From: a virus
Strand: one strand, 5' to 3'
Virus record (IMG/VR): IMGVR_UViG_3300017710_002137
Coordinates: 17,209-81,208 of that record
Length of the DNA stretch: 64,000 nt
Part shown: positions 28,162 through 36,573 of the stretch, piece by piece
Layout: each line of letters opens with the position of its first letter
How positions within the stretch are numbered: position 1 is the first letter of the stretch
Made by a program: the position numbers and the translations under genes
The notes under the pieces: model-generated
What the model was told of the DNA's origin: nothing
The model's input: only the letters and a program-made list of their open reading frames with translations
Database searches by the model: none

Positions 28162-28399
28162 ATCTCTTGAAGAAAGAGGTGTAAAGGCCCTTGAATCTAT
28201 TGCGGGTTCAATTGGAGACATCAACGATTGGTTGTATGAATTAGATGCTGATATGTGGCAAGAAAGATTGGAGTGGTACTTGAATGAGTTCTACCAAATC
28301 GCTAAAACAAAAACAGTAGGAACAACAAATAGACCAGAAAGAGGTAGTGAAAGAATCCAAGAGAATACAGAAACTCAAGGAGAAGAAAGTAAATCATAA
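28133..28399 (+). CDS. Small acidic protein, unknown
   Basis: 88 residues. The middle (SIAGSIGDINDWLYELDADMW) is helical and amphipathic; the tail from about residue 62 is polar and probably disordered (TNRPERGSERIQEN). It overlaps both neighbours, the coiled-coil gene by 29 bases and the second GT7 fusion by up to 53. It lies with the coiled-coil gene between two GT7 fusions, so it may partner either. No known family recognised. Confidence 0.55.
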   Translation: MAKNETTKVKSLEERGVKALESIAGSIGDINDWLYELDADMWQERLEWYLNEFYQIAKTKTVGTTNRPERGSERIQENTETQGEESKS

Positions 28400-29798
28400 A
28401 CTTGGTATAATAGTTCCATATAGAGATAGAGAACAACAACTGAAAAGGTTCTTATCTCATATGAAAGATTATATTAAGGATATTGATTACGAAATCTTCA
28501 TCATTGAACAGGCAGATGATAACCCTTTTAATAGAGGTAAACTTCTGAATGCAGGATATAAGTATGCCTTAGATAAAGGGTGCGATTATTTTGTATTTCA
28601 CGATGTTGATATGTTGCCTGAAGATGTAGATTATTCGTATTCAGATAAACCTCTACATTTAGCAACACACTTACAAGAACACGATTACGAAACCACATTT
28701 TTTGATTACTTTGGTGGAGTAACAATGTTTACAAAAGAAGATTTCAAAACTATCAATGGATTCTCAAACGAATATTGGGGATGGGGATTTGAAGATGATG
28801 ATTTACTTATCAGATGTTTAGATTCAAATCTACAATTAGATATGGATTCAAATGGTAGCGATACTATTCAAGAAATAGAATCATTTAAATTTGATGGAAA
28901 TGAATCCTTTATAAAATTAAGTACAGATAAAAAGTTACACTTATTGGAAGATGAGTTTACAATATCTGTAATGGTTAAACCTGAAAACATAAAATTGAGT
29001 GTTAATAAGGATTATGATGAATTTCCCATATTATCAATTCCTGGTTATAACATAGGATTGTTTTATAACTCATTTAGAAGATTCTTCTGTCAAGCATATG
29101 ATGTTGATAAAAAATCACATTCAATATCAACTGATATTGTTGGTGATAGGTGGGTTCATTTAACAATGGTTTATGAAAATTCAGATACCTTAAAGTTTTA
29201 TATGAATGGTGAATTGGTTAGTGTTGAAAAAATGAACAATGAGATACTACAATTACCTTCTAATGAAATATATGTTGGGATTGGAAATGGTAAACCAACA
29301 AATAAAGACTTCTTTTATGGATTAATATCGGGTATCGAGATATACGATATTGCACTTACTGATGATGAAATAGTTGAGATATATGAAAACCCAACAAAAC
29401 CAAAACTTAGAAACTTTGGTAATTTTAAATCAAGTGAGTTTTTATATACACAAATATTACCACAATTATCATCATCCACTACTTGTATAGACTTGGGTGG
29501 CAAATATGATGTTTATTTGAATAATATATATTTATATAAGAGTAGAGAATCATTTAAAACATTTTTGCCAAAACCACATAGAAGAAATTCTCGATTTGTA
29601 TCACTTAAACATAAAAGCAACTCTTCGGTTGGTAATAAATGGATTCATAAAGAAACAAGAAAAAATCAATTAAAATACTATAACGATGTTAGAGAAGGAA
29701 TTGATGATTTTAGAATAGATGGATTAAACACTCTCAGATATAAAGAAATTAAAAAAGAAGAAACTAACTTAGTTACTAAAGTACTAATAGAACTATGA
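28347..29798 (+). CDS. GT7 galactosyltransferase-like / LamG fusion, copy 2
   Basis: 483 residues if the GTG at 28347 is used. The conserved domain starts only near residue 19 (LGIIVPYRDREQQL), and no ATG lies between, so the start is uncertain. GT7 motifs: FNRGKLLN, FHDVDMLP, DYFGGVTMFTKEDF, NGFSNEYWGWGFEDDDL. A clear LamG insert at about 190-345 has FTISVMVKP, GDRWVHLTMVYENSD, FYMNGELV and ISGIEIYDIALTDDEI. A GT7-type C-terminus follows (VSLKHKSN, DGLNTLRYKE). It ends in ATGA with the nucleotidylyltransferase gene. Confidence 0.83.
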   Translation: MKESKRIQKLKEKKVNHKLGIIVPYRDREQQLKRFLSHMKDYIKDIDYEIFIIEQADDNPFNRGKLLNAGYKYALDKGCDYFVFHDVDMLPEDVDYSYSDKPLHLATHLQEHDYETTFFDYFGGVTMFTKEDFKTINGFSNEYWGWGFEDDDLLIRCLDSNLQLDMDSNGSDTIQEIESFKFDGNESFIKLSTDKKLHLLEDEFTISVMVKPENIKLSVNKDYDEFPILSIPGYNIGLFYNSFRRFFCQAYDVDKKSHSISTDIVGDRWVHLTMVYENSDTLKFYMNGELVSVEKMNNEILQLPSNEIYVGIGNGKPTNKDFFYGLISGIEIYDIALTDDEIVEIYENPTKPKLRNFGNFKSSEFLYTQILPQLSSSTTCIDLGGKYDVYLNNIYLYKSRESFKTFLPKPHRRNSRFVSLKHKSNSSVGNKWIHKETRKNQLKYYNDVREGIDDFRIDGLNTLRYKEIKKEETNLVTKVLIEL

Positions 29799-30205
29799 TG
29801 AGTATGTATAACAGAGGTATAATTGCAGGAAATTTTGATGTAATCCATCCTGGTTATATAAAGATGTTTAAAGAATGCAAATCATATTGTAAACAATTCA
29901 TAATTCTTCTTCATACAGACCCATCAATCGAAAGACCAGAAAAATTAAAACCAATTCTTACTAAAGAAGAAAGAACAGAGGTTTTAAGTTCAATAAAATT
30001 TATAGATTCAATAGCATACTACACATATGAAGATGAGTTGGTTAAATTAATAAAAGATTTAGAGCCAGATATCAGATTTTTAGGGGATGATTATAGAGGC
30101 AAAACATATACTGGTTTTGAATTAGATATACCCGTTCATTATCTAAACAGAGACCATGGTTGGTCAACAACCAAGTTTAAAAAACTAATTGCAGATACAC
30201 TATGA
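29795..30205 (+). CDS. Cytidylyltransferase-like protein (TagD/RfaE2 family)
   Basis: 136 residues, the full length of a single-domain enzyme. GIIAGNFDVIHPGYIKMF contains the HxGY (HIGH-type) nucleotide-binding motif, and RDHGWSTTKFKKL is the STT-K motif near the C-terminus. The family makes CDP-glycerol, ADP-heptose or similar from a phosphorylated sugar or polyol and CTP or ATP. A PfkB kinase of heptose type lies at 44247; together they would cover the two halves of an HldE-like enzyme. Several start ATGs are close together (29795, 29798, 29804). Confidence 0.78.
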   Translation: MMSMYNRGIIAGNFDVIHPGYIKMFKECKSYCKQFIILLHTDPSIERPEKLKPILTKEERTEVLSSIKFIDSIAYYTYEDELVKLIKDLEPDIRFLGDDYRGKTYTGFELDIPVHYLNRDHGWSTTKFKKLIADTL

Positions 30206-31650
30206 AGTTAGGAGTTTGTGTACCATATAGAAACAGAGAAGCACACCTTAAAGAATTTATACCAAGAATTGGTAAGTACCTTGAGGATAGGGGAATTGAT
30301 TATCAAATTTATTTTGGTCATCAGGTAGATGATAAGTTGTTCAATAGAGGAGCAACAAAAAATATCGCTGCTGAGTGGGCATTTAAGGAAGGGTGTGATT
30401 ATGTTGTGTGGCATGATATAGATATGATACCTGAACAAGGTGGGGGAGCTGATTATAGTTTTCCAAAAGAAAACCCAAGACATATCGCTACACAAATTTC
30501 ACAAATGAACTATGATTTAAAGTACGAAGAATATTTTGGAGGAGCTATTTTATTTTCCAAAGAACAAGTAGAGAGAACAAATGGTTATAGTAATGATTAT
30601 TGGGATTGGGGCATGGAGGATGATGACCTCTTTTGGAGGTGTGTCCTCGAAGGTTACACAAAAACAGATGTTATGGATTATACAACGAAACCCCAATCTT
30701 TTCTCTCGTTTAATGGTAAAGGTTCACATATAGAAATACCATGTACAAGACAATTAAGAAACTTGACTTCTCGTTCACATACAATCTCAGTATTAGTTAG
30801 AGCACATCAACAAGAAGAAAAAGTTCCTATTTGGTTAGTTGGTGATATGGAAAGAAGATTTTGTGAGTATCCAATACTTCGTAGACCAGGTTATGATTAT
30901 GGGTTAAGTTACAACAATTCAAGAACTTACACAGCACAACTTTGGAATAATCAAAGAAATCACATCTATCAATGGATGAAGAATTATGAAAACAGATGGG
31001 CGTGGATAACTCTTGTTGTAGATGAAAACAAAATTCATTTTTATATGAATGGAAAAGAATCTGATGCAAGATGGGGAACAGGAACACATTCACCACAAGA
31101 ATTTGAAGGTATGTTAAAACGATATGGTAATAAAAGTTATTACTTAGGAACAACAACATCAGTACCCGATGATGAACCTTCAAAGTGGTTTAGTGGAGAT
31201 ATTGCAGATGTTAGAATGTGGAATAGAGCCTTAACATCTGAAGAAGTATCAAATATACATAATGAAGTTGAAAATGATGGTTTAATCCTTCATTATGATT
31301 TTGAAAATGGTTTAGTGATGGATAAATCAGATAATGATAATGATGGTATCAGTCATGATTGTGAATTTAAAACAGAAGAAATACAAATACCACACACAAC
31401 AGTACCACATAGAGTACCTGGTAGAATGTTTTGTTTAGAACATAAAGATGAAGGTTTGGTAAAGAACGAACATGGAAAAGATGTGTGGGCAAAAGGTGAA
31501 ACAACTGCAAGAAATGAAAAAAGATTTGTACATCAAATGCAACAAGGAAAGTGGGATTATAAATCAGATGGTATGAATTCTTTAAAATACGAATTAGTAA
31601 GTGTAGAAGAGATTACACCCAAAGCTAAATTTATTAATATTAAACTATGA
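30202..31650 (+). CDS. GT7 galactosyltransferase-like / LamG fusion, copy 3
   Basis: 482 residues. GT7 motifs: LGVCVPYRNREAHL, LFNRGATKN, WHDIDMIP, EYFGGAILFSKEQV, NGYSNDYWDWGMEDDDLFWR. The LamG insert at about 170-395 is the best preserved of the three: HTISVLVRA, NRWAWITLVVDENK, FYMNGKESD, SGDIADVRMWNRALTSEEV, ILHYDFENG. The C-terminal GT7 part has MFCLEHKDEG and DGMNSLKYELVS. The preserved motifs suggest an active enzyme. Sequence differences from the other copies suggest different acceptors or linkages rather than recent duplication. Confidence 0.85.
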   Translation: MKLGVCVPYRNREAHLKEFIPRIGKYLEDRGIDYQIYFGHQVDDKLFNRGATKNIAAEWAFKEGCDYVVWHDIDMIPEQGGGADYSFPKENPRHIATQISQMNYDLKYEEYFGGAILFSKEQVERTNGYSNDYWDWGMEDDDLFWRCVLEGYTKTDVMDYTTKPQSFLSFNGKGSHIEIPCTRQLRNLTSRSHTISVLVRAHQQEEKVPIWLVGDMERRFCEYPILRRPGYDYGLSYNNSRTYTAQLWNNQRNHIYQWMKNYENRWAWITLVVDENKIHFYMNGKESDARWGTGTHSPQEFEGMLKRYGNKSYYLGTTTSVPDDEPSKWFSGDIADVRMWNRALTSEEVSNIHNEVENDGLILHYDFENGLVMDKSDNDNDGISHDCEFKTEEIQIPHTTVPHRVPGRMFCLEHKDEGLVKNEHGKDVWAKGETTARNEKRFVHQMQQGKWDYKSDGMNSLKYELVSVEEITPKAKFINIKL

Positions 31651-33065
31651 GTAAAGTAATAGGTAATAACTTTAAAGAAATGAAACAGAAGTTAGATTCT
31701 GTTGGGTGTGGGTTTTGTTTAGCAAAATGGACACAAGTTACTATGCATTTACACGATGGTACTACACATTCATGTCACCATCCAGCTCCACATAAGATTG
31801 GGTTACGAGAAATAAAAAGAAATCATACAGCGTTACATAATAGTTCTCATAAGAAAAGAGCTAGAAAAGAAATGTTGGAAGATAAACGACCAAAGGAATG
31901 TGGATATTGTTGGAAAGTTGAAGATAACTCAAATTCTTTTTCTGATAGAATTTTTAAATCAGAAGAATCGTGGTCAAAACCATATTTTAATGAAATAAAG
32001 AATTCTCAATGGAGAGATGATTACTTACCAAAATATGTAGAAGTATCTTTTTCTAATACTTGTAATTTTAAGTGTGGATATTGTGGGCCTTCATATTCTT
32101 CAAAATGGGTTGAGGAAATGAGAAAACATGGAGAGTTTTCCACAGGTGATAATTTTAATTCACTTACAACATTAGAAAAAGAAGATACAATACCATATAA
32201 AAAAACAGAACATAATCCATATGTAGAGGCGTTTTGGAAATGGTGGCCAGAACTTTACCAAAGTATGGATACATTTAGAATAACTGGTGGTGAACCATTA
32301 CTTTCAAAAGATACGTTTAAAGTTTTAGATGAAATAATTGAAACCGATGAACCTAATACCAACTTAAAATTATCAGTAAATAGTAATCTTTGTGTTGATG
32401 ATAAACTTATAGATAAATTTATAGAAAAGGCTAAAGTAATTATCAAAGAAAAAAGAGTAAAAGAATTTATATTATATACATCAGTTGATACCTATGGTGA
32501 ACAAGCTGAATATATTAGATTTGGATTGGATTTTAAACAATTATTTGATAACATCGATAAAGTACTAACAGAGATACCTGAAATGACTATTGTTGTTATG
32601 TCTACTTTCAATATTTTTTCACCATTTAATTATGAAAAATTATTAAGAAAAATATATGATTACAAAGTAAAACATTTTAATACAAAAAGATATTGGAATT
32701 CTCCTTTAATATTAGATACATCATACTTAAGATATCCAGATTTTTTAAGTTTTAGATTACTAAAAGGATATTTAGATATTTCTTACTTTGATAAGTTAGA
32801 AAAGTATATGAAGTTTTTTTCATCGTATAGAAGCTTGAATTCATATCAATTACAAGAGCCAACAGATAGTGGATTTTCATTAAAAGAAATAGAAAAGATA
32901 TCAAGAATAAAAGATATTTTTATTGAAGATGATAAATCAGATGTAGAATTTTCTTTAGGTAAGAAAAAGTTTAAACACTACATTGCAGATTATAAACAAA
33001 GAAGAGGATTAGATTGTGAAAAAACTTATCCTGAAATGAGTGAATTTATAAAAAATATAAAATGA
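31647..33065 (+). CDS. Radical SAM protein with extra cysteine motifs, copy 1
   Basis: 472 residues. CNFKCGYC (Cys139, Cys143, Cys146) is the CX3CX2C motif that binds the radical SAM [4Fe-4S] cluster, and RITGGEPLLS is the conserved GGEP. Upstream cysteines (GCGFCLAKW, HSCHHPAPH, ECGYCWKVED) suggest one or more auxiliary iron-sulfur clusters placed N-terminally, as in twitch/SPASM-type proteins. A second copy lies 2 kb downstream. Radical SAM enzymes of this kind oxidise, epimerise or crosslink unactivated carbons. Here the target could be a sugar or a fibre protein. It overlaps the GT7 gene by ATGA. Confidence 0.85.
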   Translation: MSKVIGNNFKEMKQKLDSVGCGFCLAKWTQVTMHLHDGTTHSCHHPAPHKIGLREIKRNHTALHNSSHKKRARKEMLEDKRPKECGYCWKVEDNSNSFSDRIFKSEESWSKPYFNEIKNSQWRDDYLPKYVEVSFSNTCNFKCGYCGPSYSSKWVEEMRKHGEFSTGDNFNSLTTLEKEDTIPYKKTEHNPYVEAFWKWWPELYQSMDTFRITGGEPLLSKDTFKVLDEIIETDEPNTNLKLSVNSNLCVDDKLIDKFIEKAKVIIKEKRVKEFILYTSVDTYGEQAEYIRFGLDFKQLFDNIDKVLTEIPEMTIVVMSTFNIFSPFNYEKLLRKIYDYKVKHFNTKRYWNSPLILDTSYLRYPDFLSFRLLKGYLDISYFDKLEKYMKFFSSYRSLNSYQLQEPTDSGFSLKEIEKISRIKDIFIEDDKSDVEFSLGKKKFKHYIADYKQRRGLDCEKTYPEMSEFIKNIK

Positions 33066-33808
33066 TAATAAATTATAAACAACCATATTGGATAAAATAT
33101 GAATGGGATTTGGGAGAACACAAAGACCATCAATATGTTACAGAATTTAACAAAAGTGAATCAGATAAAATATCTAATTTATTTCACCAACTAAATTATT
33201 CAATTAATATTGATTTTAAGTTGGATAAAGATTTGGAATCTGATAACATCTTCTGTATATTTGGAAAACCTGGTAAAAACTTTGGATTAACATACAACCA
33301 AGAAGCTGATACTTTAGCTTTAGAGTTTTGGACGGAAGCCACAACAAAAGTTGCAGGTGATGACTTTAAGTATTTACCATTTCATGGTGTGAAATACGAT
33401 GAATTATCTAAGGGTGTTGTTATAACAATTATTAGAAATAATGATGAGTTCATCATATATAAAAATTTTGAAAAAATAGGTGAAATTGATTTTGATAAAA
33501 ACTTAATCGATGATTACCGAACCGAAGGGTTATACTTGGGTACAGGCAATCCTGGTACAGAAGTACCTGAACATAGATATCATGGTTCTGTTGATATAGA
33601 TACATTATTCTTTATCGAAGATATAACAGATATTGATATTGTGAAAAAAGTATATGAAACTGATGTTAATAATTTAAATAAGTTGGATGAATATAAAAAT
33701 ATTATATTTAATTATGATTTCAATACAATTAATAATCAAGGAATCATATATGATAATTCAGAAAACGCGTTTTTTATAGAACAAGTACCAAGTGAATTTA
33801 TAAAATAG
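33062..33808 (+). CDS. Stand-alone LamG/concanavalin-like protein
   Basis: 248 residues that resemble the LamG inserts of the three GT7 fusions without the GT7 domain: NIFCIFGKPGKNFGLTYN, VVITIIRNNDEFIIYKNFEK, GLYLGTGNPG, GSVDIDTLFFIEDITD and FNYDFNT follow the same strand order. No signal peptide, so it is cytoplasmic or virion-bound. It sits between the two radical SAM genes and overlaps the first by ATGA. It may be a glycan-binding subunit that presents the substrate. No catalytic motif is visible. Confidence 0.6.
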   Translation: MIINYKQPYWIKYEWDLGEHKDHQYVTEFNKSESDKISNLFHQLNYSINIDFKLDKDLESDNIFCIFGKPGKNFGLTYNQEADTLALEFWTEATTKVAGDDFKYLPFHGVKYDELSKGVVITIIRNNDEFIIYKNFEKIGEIDFDKNLIDDYRTEGLYLGTGNPGTEVPEHRYHGSVDIDTLFFIEDITDIDIVKKVYETDVNNLNKLDEYKNIIFNYDFNTINNQGIIYDNSENAFFIEQVPSEFIK

Positions 33809-33816
33809 GAAATAAT

Positions 33817-35274
33817 ATGTCAACAGAAAGTTTAAGAAAATGGAGAGATGAAAATCTCAATAGTATATCACCAAGTTTTTGTGCAGCAAAATGGTACAAT
33901 GTATCTTTACACTTAGGACATGGTTTTAAAAACTCGTGTCATTTACCTTTACCACATCCAATTGATGTAGAAAAGTTAAAAGATAGACCGAGTGAATTAC
34001 ACAATACAGATTTCTCAAAAAGACAGAGAAAGATGATGTTAGAAGGTAAAAGACCAGCCGAATGTTCTTATTGTTGGAAGATTGAGGATATTGGTAGAGA
34101 TAATATCGCTGATAGAATTTATAAATCAAGAATCTATAAAGAAGAAGATATTGCAGCTATAAAAGATGTTCCATGGGATGCTGATATTATTCCAAAAACC
34201 ATCGAAGCTTCCTTTGATAGAGTTTGTAATTTTGCTTGTTCATATTGTAACGCAGGATACTCAACTACATGGGGTAAGGATATTGATAAGTTCGGACCTT
34301 ATCAAAAGTTTAAATCCGTATCAGCTGGAGCATATCAAAACAATGGAGAATGGGCGGATGCTAATGGTAAATACAATGAACAAAATCCATATGTAGATGC
34401 TTTCTTAAAATGGTGGCCAGAATTAATCGAAGGAGGATTGGAAGAAATAAGAATTACAGGTGGTGAACCATGTGCATCTCCAAACTTTTGGAGTTTCTTG
34501 GATACCATGAAAGATTACCCATCTGAAAAACTTAGATTGGCTGTAAATTCCAATTTAGGTGGTAACTTTAAAAGAATACAACGATTAATTGATGCATCAT
34601 ATCAGTTACCAATTAAAGAATTTGATTTATATACATCTAATGAATCATTCGGAGCTCATGCTGAATATATTAGAGATGGGTTAATTTATCCTGAATGGAG
34701 AAGTCATATGGTTGCGTTTCTTGAAGGAGTAAATAAAGATATATTTCGTTCTTTAACAGTAATGATGACAATTAACTCACTATGTTTATTCTCAATAGAT
34801 GAATTCTTAGATGATATGATTGTATTAAAAAGAAAATATGGTTCTAATAGACCTAATGTTGATTTTAATATCTTAAGATGGCCAGCATTTATGTCTCCAT
34901 TAGCATTACCAAATGATGTAAAGGAATTCTTACACAATAAATTAAAAACTTGGTTTGAAACAAGAAAACAAGATAAAGATTTTTATCAGTTATTTAGTGA
35001 TGGAGAAATTGCACAGATAGAAAGATTAGTAGATTACATTGAAGTTGTACAAACAGGTCATGTTACTACTGAAGGAGAAAATGATACTCACTTTCACGAT
35101 TTTAAATCATTCTATGAACAATATGATAAAAGAAGAGGTAAGGATTTTTGTAAAACCTTTCCAGAACTTGCAGTGTGGTATAATAAAATAGAGGTTGATA
35201 AAACAATACCAGATGTACCTATTAAACCAGGAGATATAACTCACTACGAAGATGGTGAATATAAACCAAACTAA
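33817..35274 (+). CDS. Radical SAM protein with extra cysteine motifs, copy 2
   Basis: 485 residues, paralogue of the radical SAM protein 2 kb upstream. CNFACSYC (Cys137, Cys141, Cys144) binds the cluster, and IRITGGEPCASP is the GGEP motif. The N-terminal cysteines repeat in the same positions (FCAAKW, SCHLPLPHP, ECSYCWKIED), and both end in a KRRG-D/C-TFPE segment. The strong conservation of both cysteine sets in both copies argues that each has auxiliary clusters and is active. An AGGAAAT stretch precedes the ATG. Confidence 0.85.
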   Translation: MSTESLRKWRDENLNSISPSFCAAKWYNVSLHLGHGFKNSCHLPLPHPIDVEKLKDRPSELHNTDFSKRQRKMMLEGKRPAECSYCWKIEDIGRDNIADRIYKSRIYKEEDIAAIKDVPWDADIIPKTIEASFDRVCNFACSYCNAGYSTTWGKDIDKFGPYQKFKSVSAGAYQNNGEWADANGKYNEQNPYVDAFLKWWPELIEGGLEEIRITGGEPCASPNFWSFLDTMKDYPSEKLRLAVNSNLGGNFKRIQRLIDASYQLPIKEFDLYTSNESFGAHAEYIRDGLIYPEWRSHMVAFLEGVNKDIFRSLTVMMTINSLCLFSIDEFLDDMIVLKRKYGSNRPNVDFNILRWPAFMSPLALPNDVKEFLHNKLKTWFETRKQDKDFYQLFSDGEIAQIERLVDYIEVVQTGHVTTEGENDTHFHDFKSFYEQYDKRRGKDFCKTFPELAVWYNKIEVDKTIPDVPIKPGDITHYEDGEYKPN

Positions 35275-36573
35275 ATGAATTTTGTTATAAGTGATACAGA
35301 AAACCACATTGTAAATGATGGTGGGGTTTTCAAAAATAAAGTAGGTAGTAATAGATTTACTCTTGCACCTATATTTAATGCTATGAGAATTTCAAGTGGA
35401 AATATAAACCACAATTTGTTTAAAGTAGATACGTTTACAAAAGATTCTAAACCAGAAAAATATATAATTCCACTTGGTGTTCATAATGACCCTCACAATT
35501 GGGGTGGTGGAAAAACATCCAAGTATGAAGATTACGAATCATTATTTGATTTATTAGATTCTGATTATTTGGAAGATTTAAAAAACGAAAAGGCTTTTTT
35601 ACTTATAGATAGTTCTTTTGAAGGATATCATGATGATTGGATATTTGAATTTTTTCATATTGAATGTAAAGAGAGAAACATAAATCCAAACTACATAATA
35701 TTCGTTACAGGAAATTCAATAGTGGAAGATTGTTATTCAGATTGGTTAAAAAATAACCCACAACAAAAAAATATTAAGGTTGTACCATATTCTCATTTTG
35801 AGTTTGATACTTATTTATTATCAAATGATTTACCACCTGGAAATGATAACTTCCCTCCTACTTTTGAAGAACATATTGAATATAAATCAAAAAACAAAAT
35901 TGTATCGTTTTGTAATCTAAATAAAAAACCAAGAAGGCATAGAATAAACTTTTATTCTTTATTACATAAAAATGATTTATTAAAAGATGGACTTGTTAGT
36001 ATGAATTATTTTCATGAATCAGTTGAGTTTTGTAATTATAAACTTACTGAAGATGAAACTAATGAAATAAAAAAAACACTACCAAGTTTAATTTATAATA
36101 CATCTAATGAAACATATGACCCAAATTATTATGTTACTCGATTTAATGATAAGGTTTGCTTAGATAGTTACTTTTCAGTTATTAGTGAAGCACAATATGA
36201 AGATACTCAGAGAACAATATTCTTAAGTGAAAAGATTTTTAAAGTAATGATGTGTTCACACCCATTCATGGTGTTAGGAAATAAACACTCATTAAAAGAA
36301 TTAAAAAAACTTGGATATAAAACATTTGATAAATGGATAGATGAATCTTATGATGAAATGGATGATTGTAGAAGGTTTGAAAAAATAGTAGATAATCTAA
36401 AAAAAATTGTTTCAATTGAAGATAAGATAAGTTGGTTTAAGGAAATGGAAGATGTAATAAAACATAACAGAAATCAAATTAAAATAAATACAACAGAAAA
36501 CATATCATATGCATTTAATTCAGTACATACTTATTTTAATGAATTTAACAAAAAAGATAGTAAATTAATATGA
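35275..36573 (+). CDS. Putative GT-B glycosyltransferase, SEK family member 1
   Basis: 432 residues. The C-terminal third has FLSEKIFKVMMCSHPFMVLGN, HSLKELKKLGYKTFDKWIDESYDE, which follows the pattern of three other cassette proteins (ITEKS-PFYYYQ-P, H-L-GFD-FDD-IDHSYD). A conserved Glu-Lys before a helix and a P-hydrophobic strand is how GT10-like and related GT-B enzymes bind the nucleotide sugar. That relation is an inference and weaker than for the GT7 or GT25 genes. KPRRHRINFYSLL in the middle is shared in outline with the paralogues. It is the most divergent of the four. Confidence 0.55.
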   Translation: MNFVISDTENHIVNDGGVFKNKVGSNRFTLAPIFNAMRISSGNINHNLFKVDTFTKDSKPEKYIIPLGVHNDPHNWGGGKTSKYEDYESLFDLLDSDYLEDLKNEKAFLLIDSSFEGYHDDWIFEFFHIECKERNINPNYIIFVTGNSIVEDCYSDWLKNNPQQKNIKVVPYSHFEFDTYLLSNDLPPGNDNFPPTFEEHIEYKSKNKIVSFCNLNKKPRRHRINFYSLLHKNDLLKDGLVSMNYFHESVEFCNYKLTEDETNEIKKTLPSLIYNTSNETYDPNYYVTRFNDKVCLDSYFSVISEAQYEDTQRTIFLSEKIFKVMMCSHPFMVLGNKHSLKELKKLGYKTFDKWIDESYDEMDDCRRFEKIVDNLKKIVSIEDKISWFKEMEDVIKHNRNQIKINTTENISYAFNSVHTYFNEFNKKDSKLI

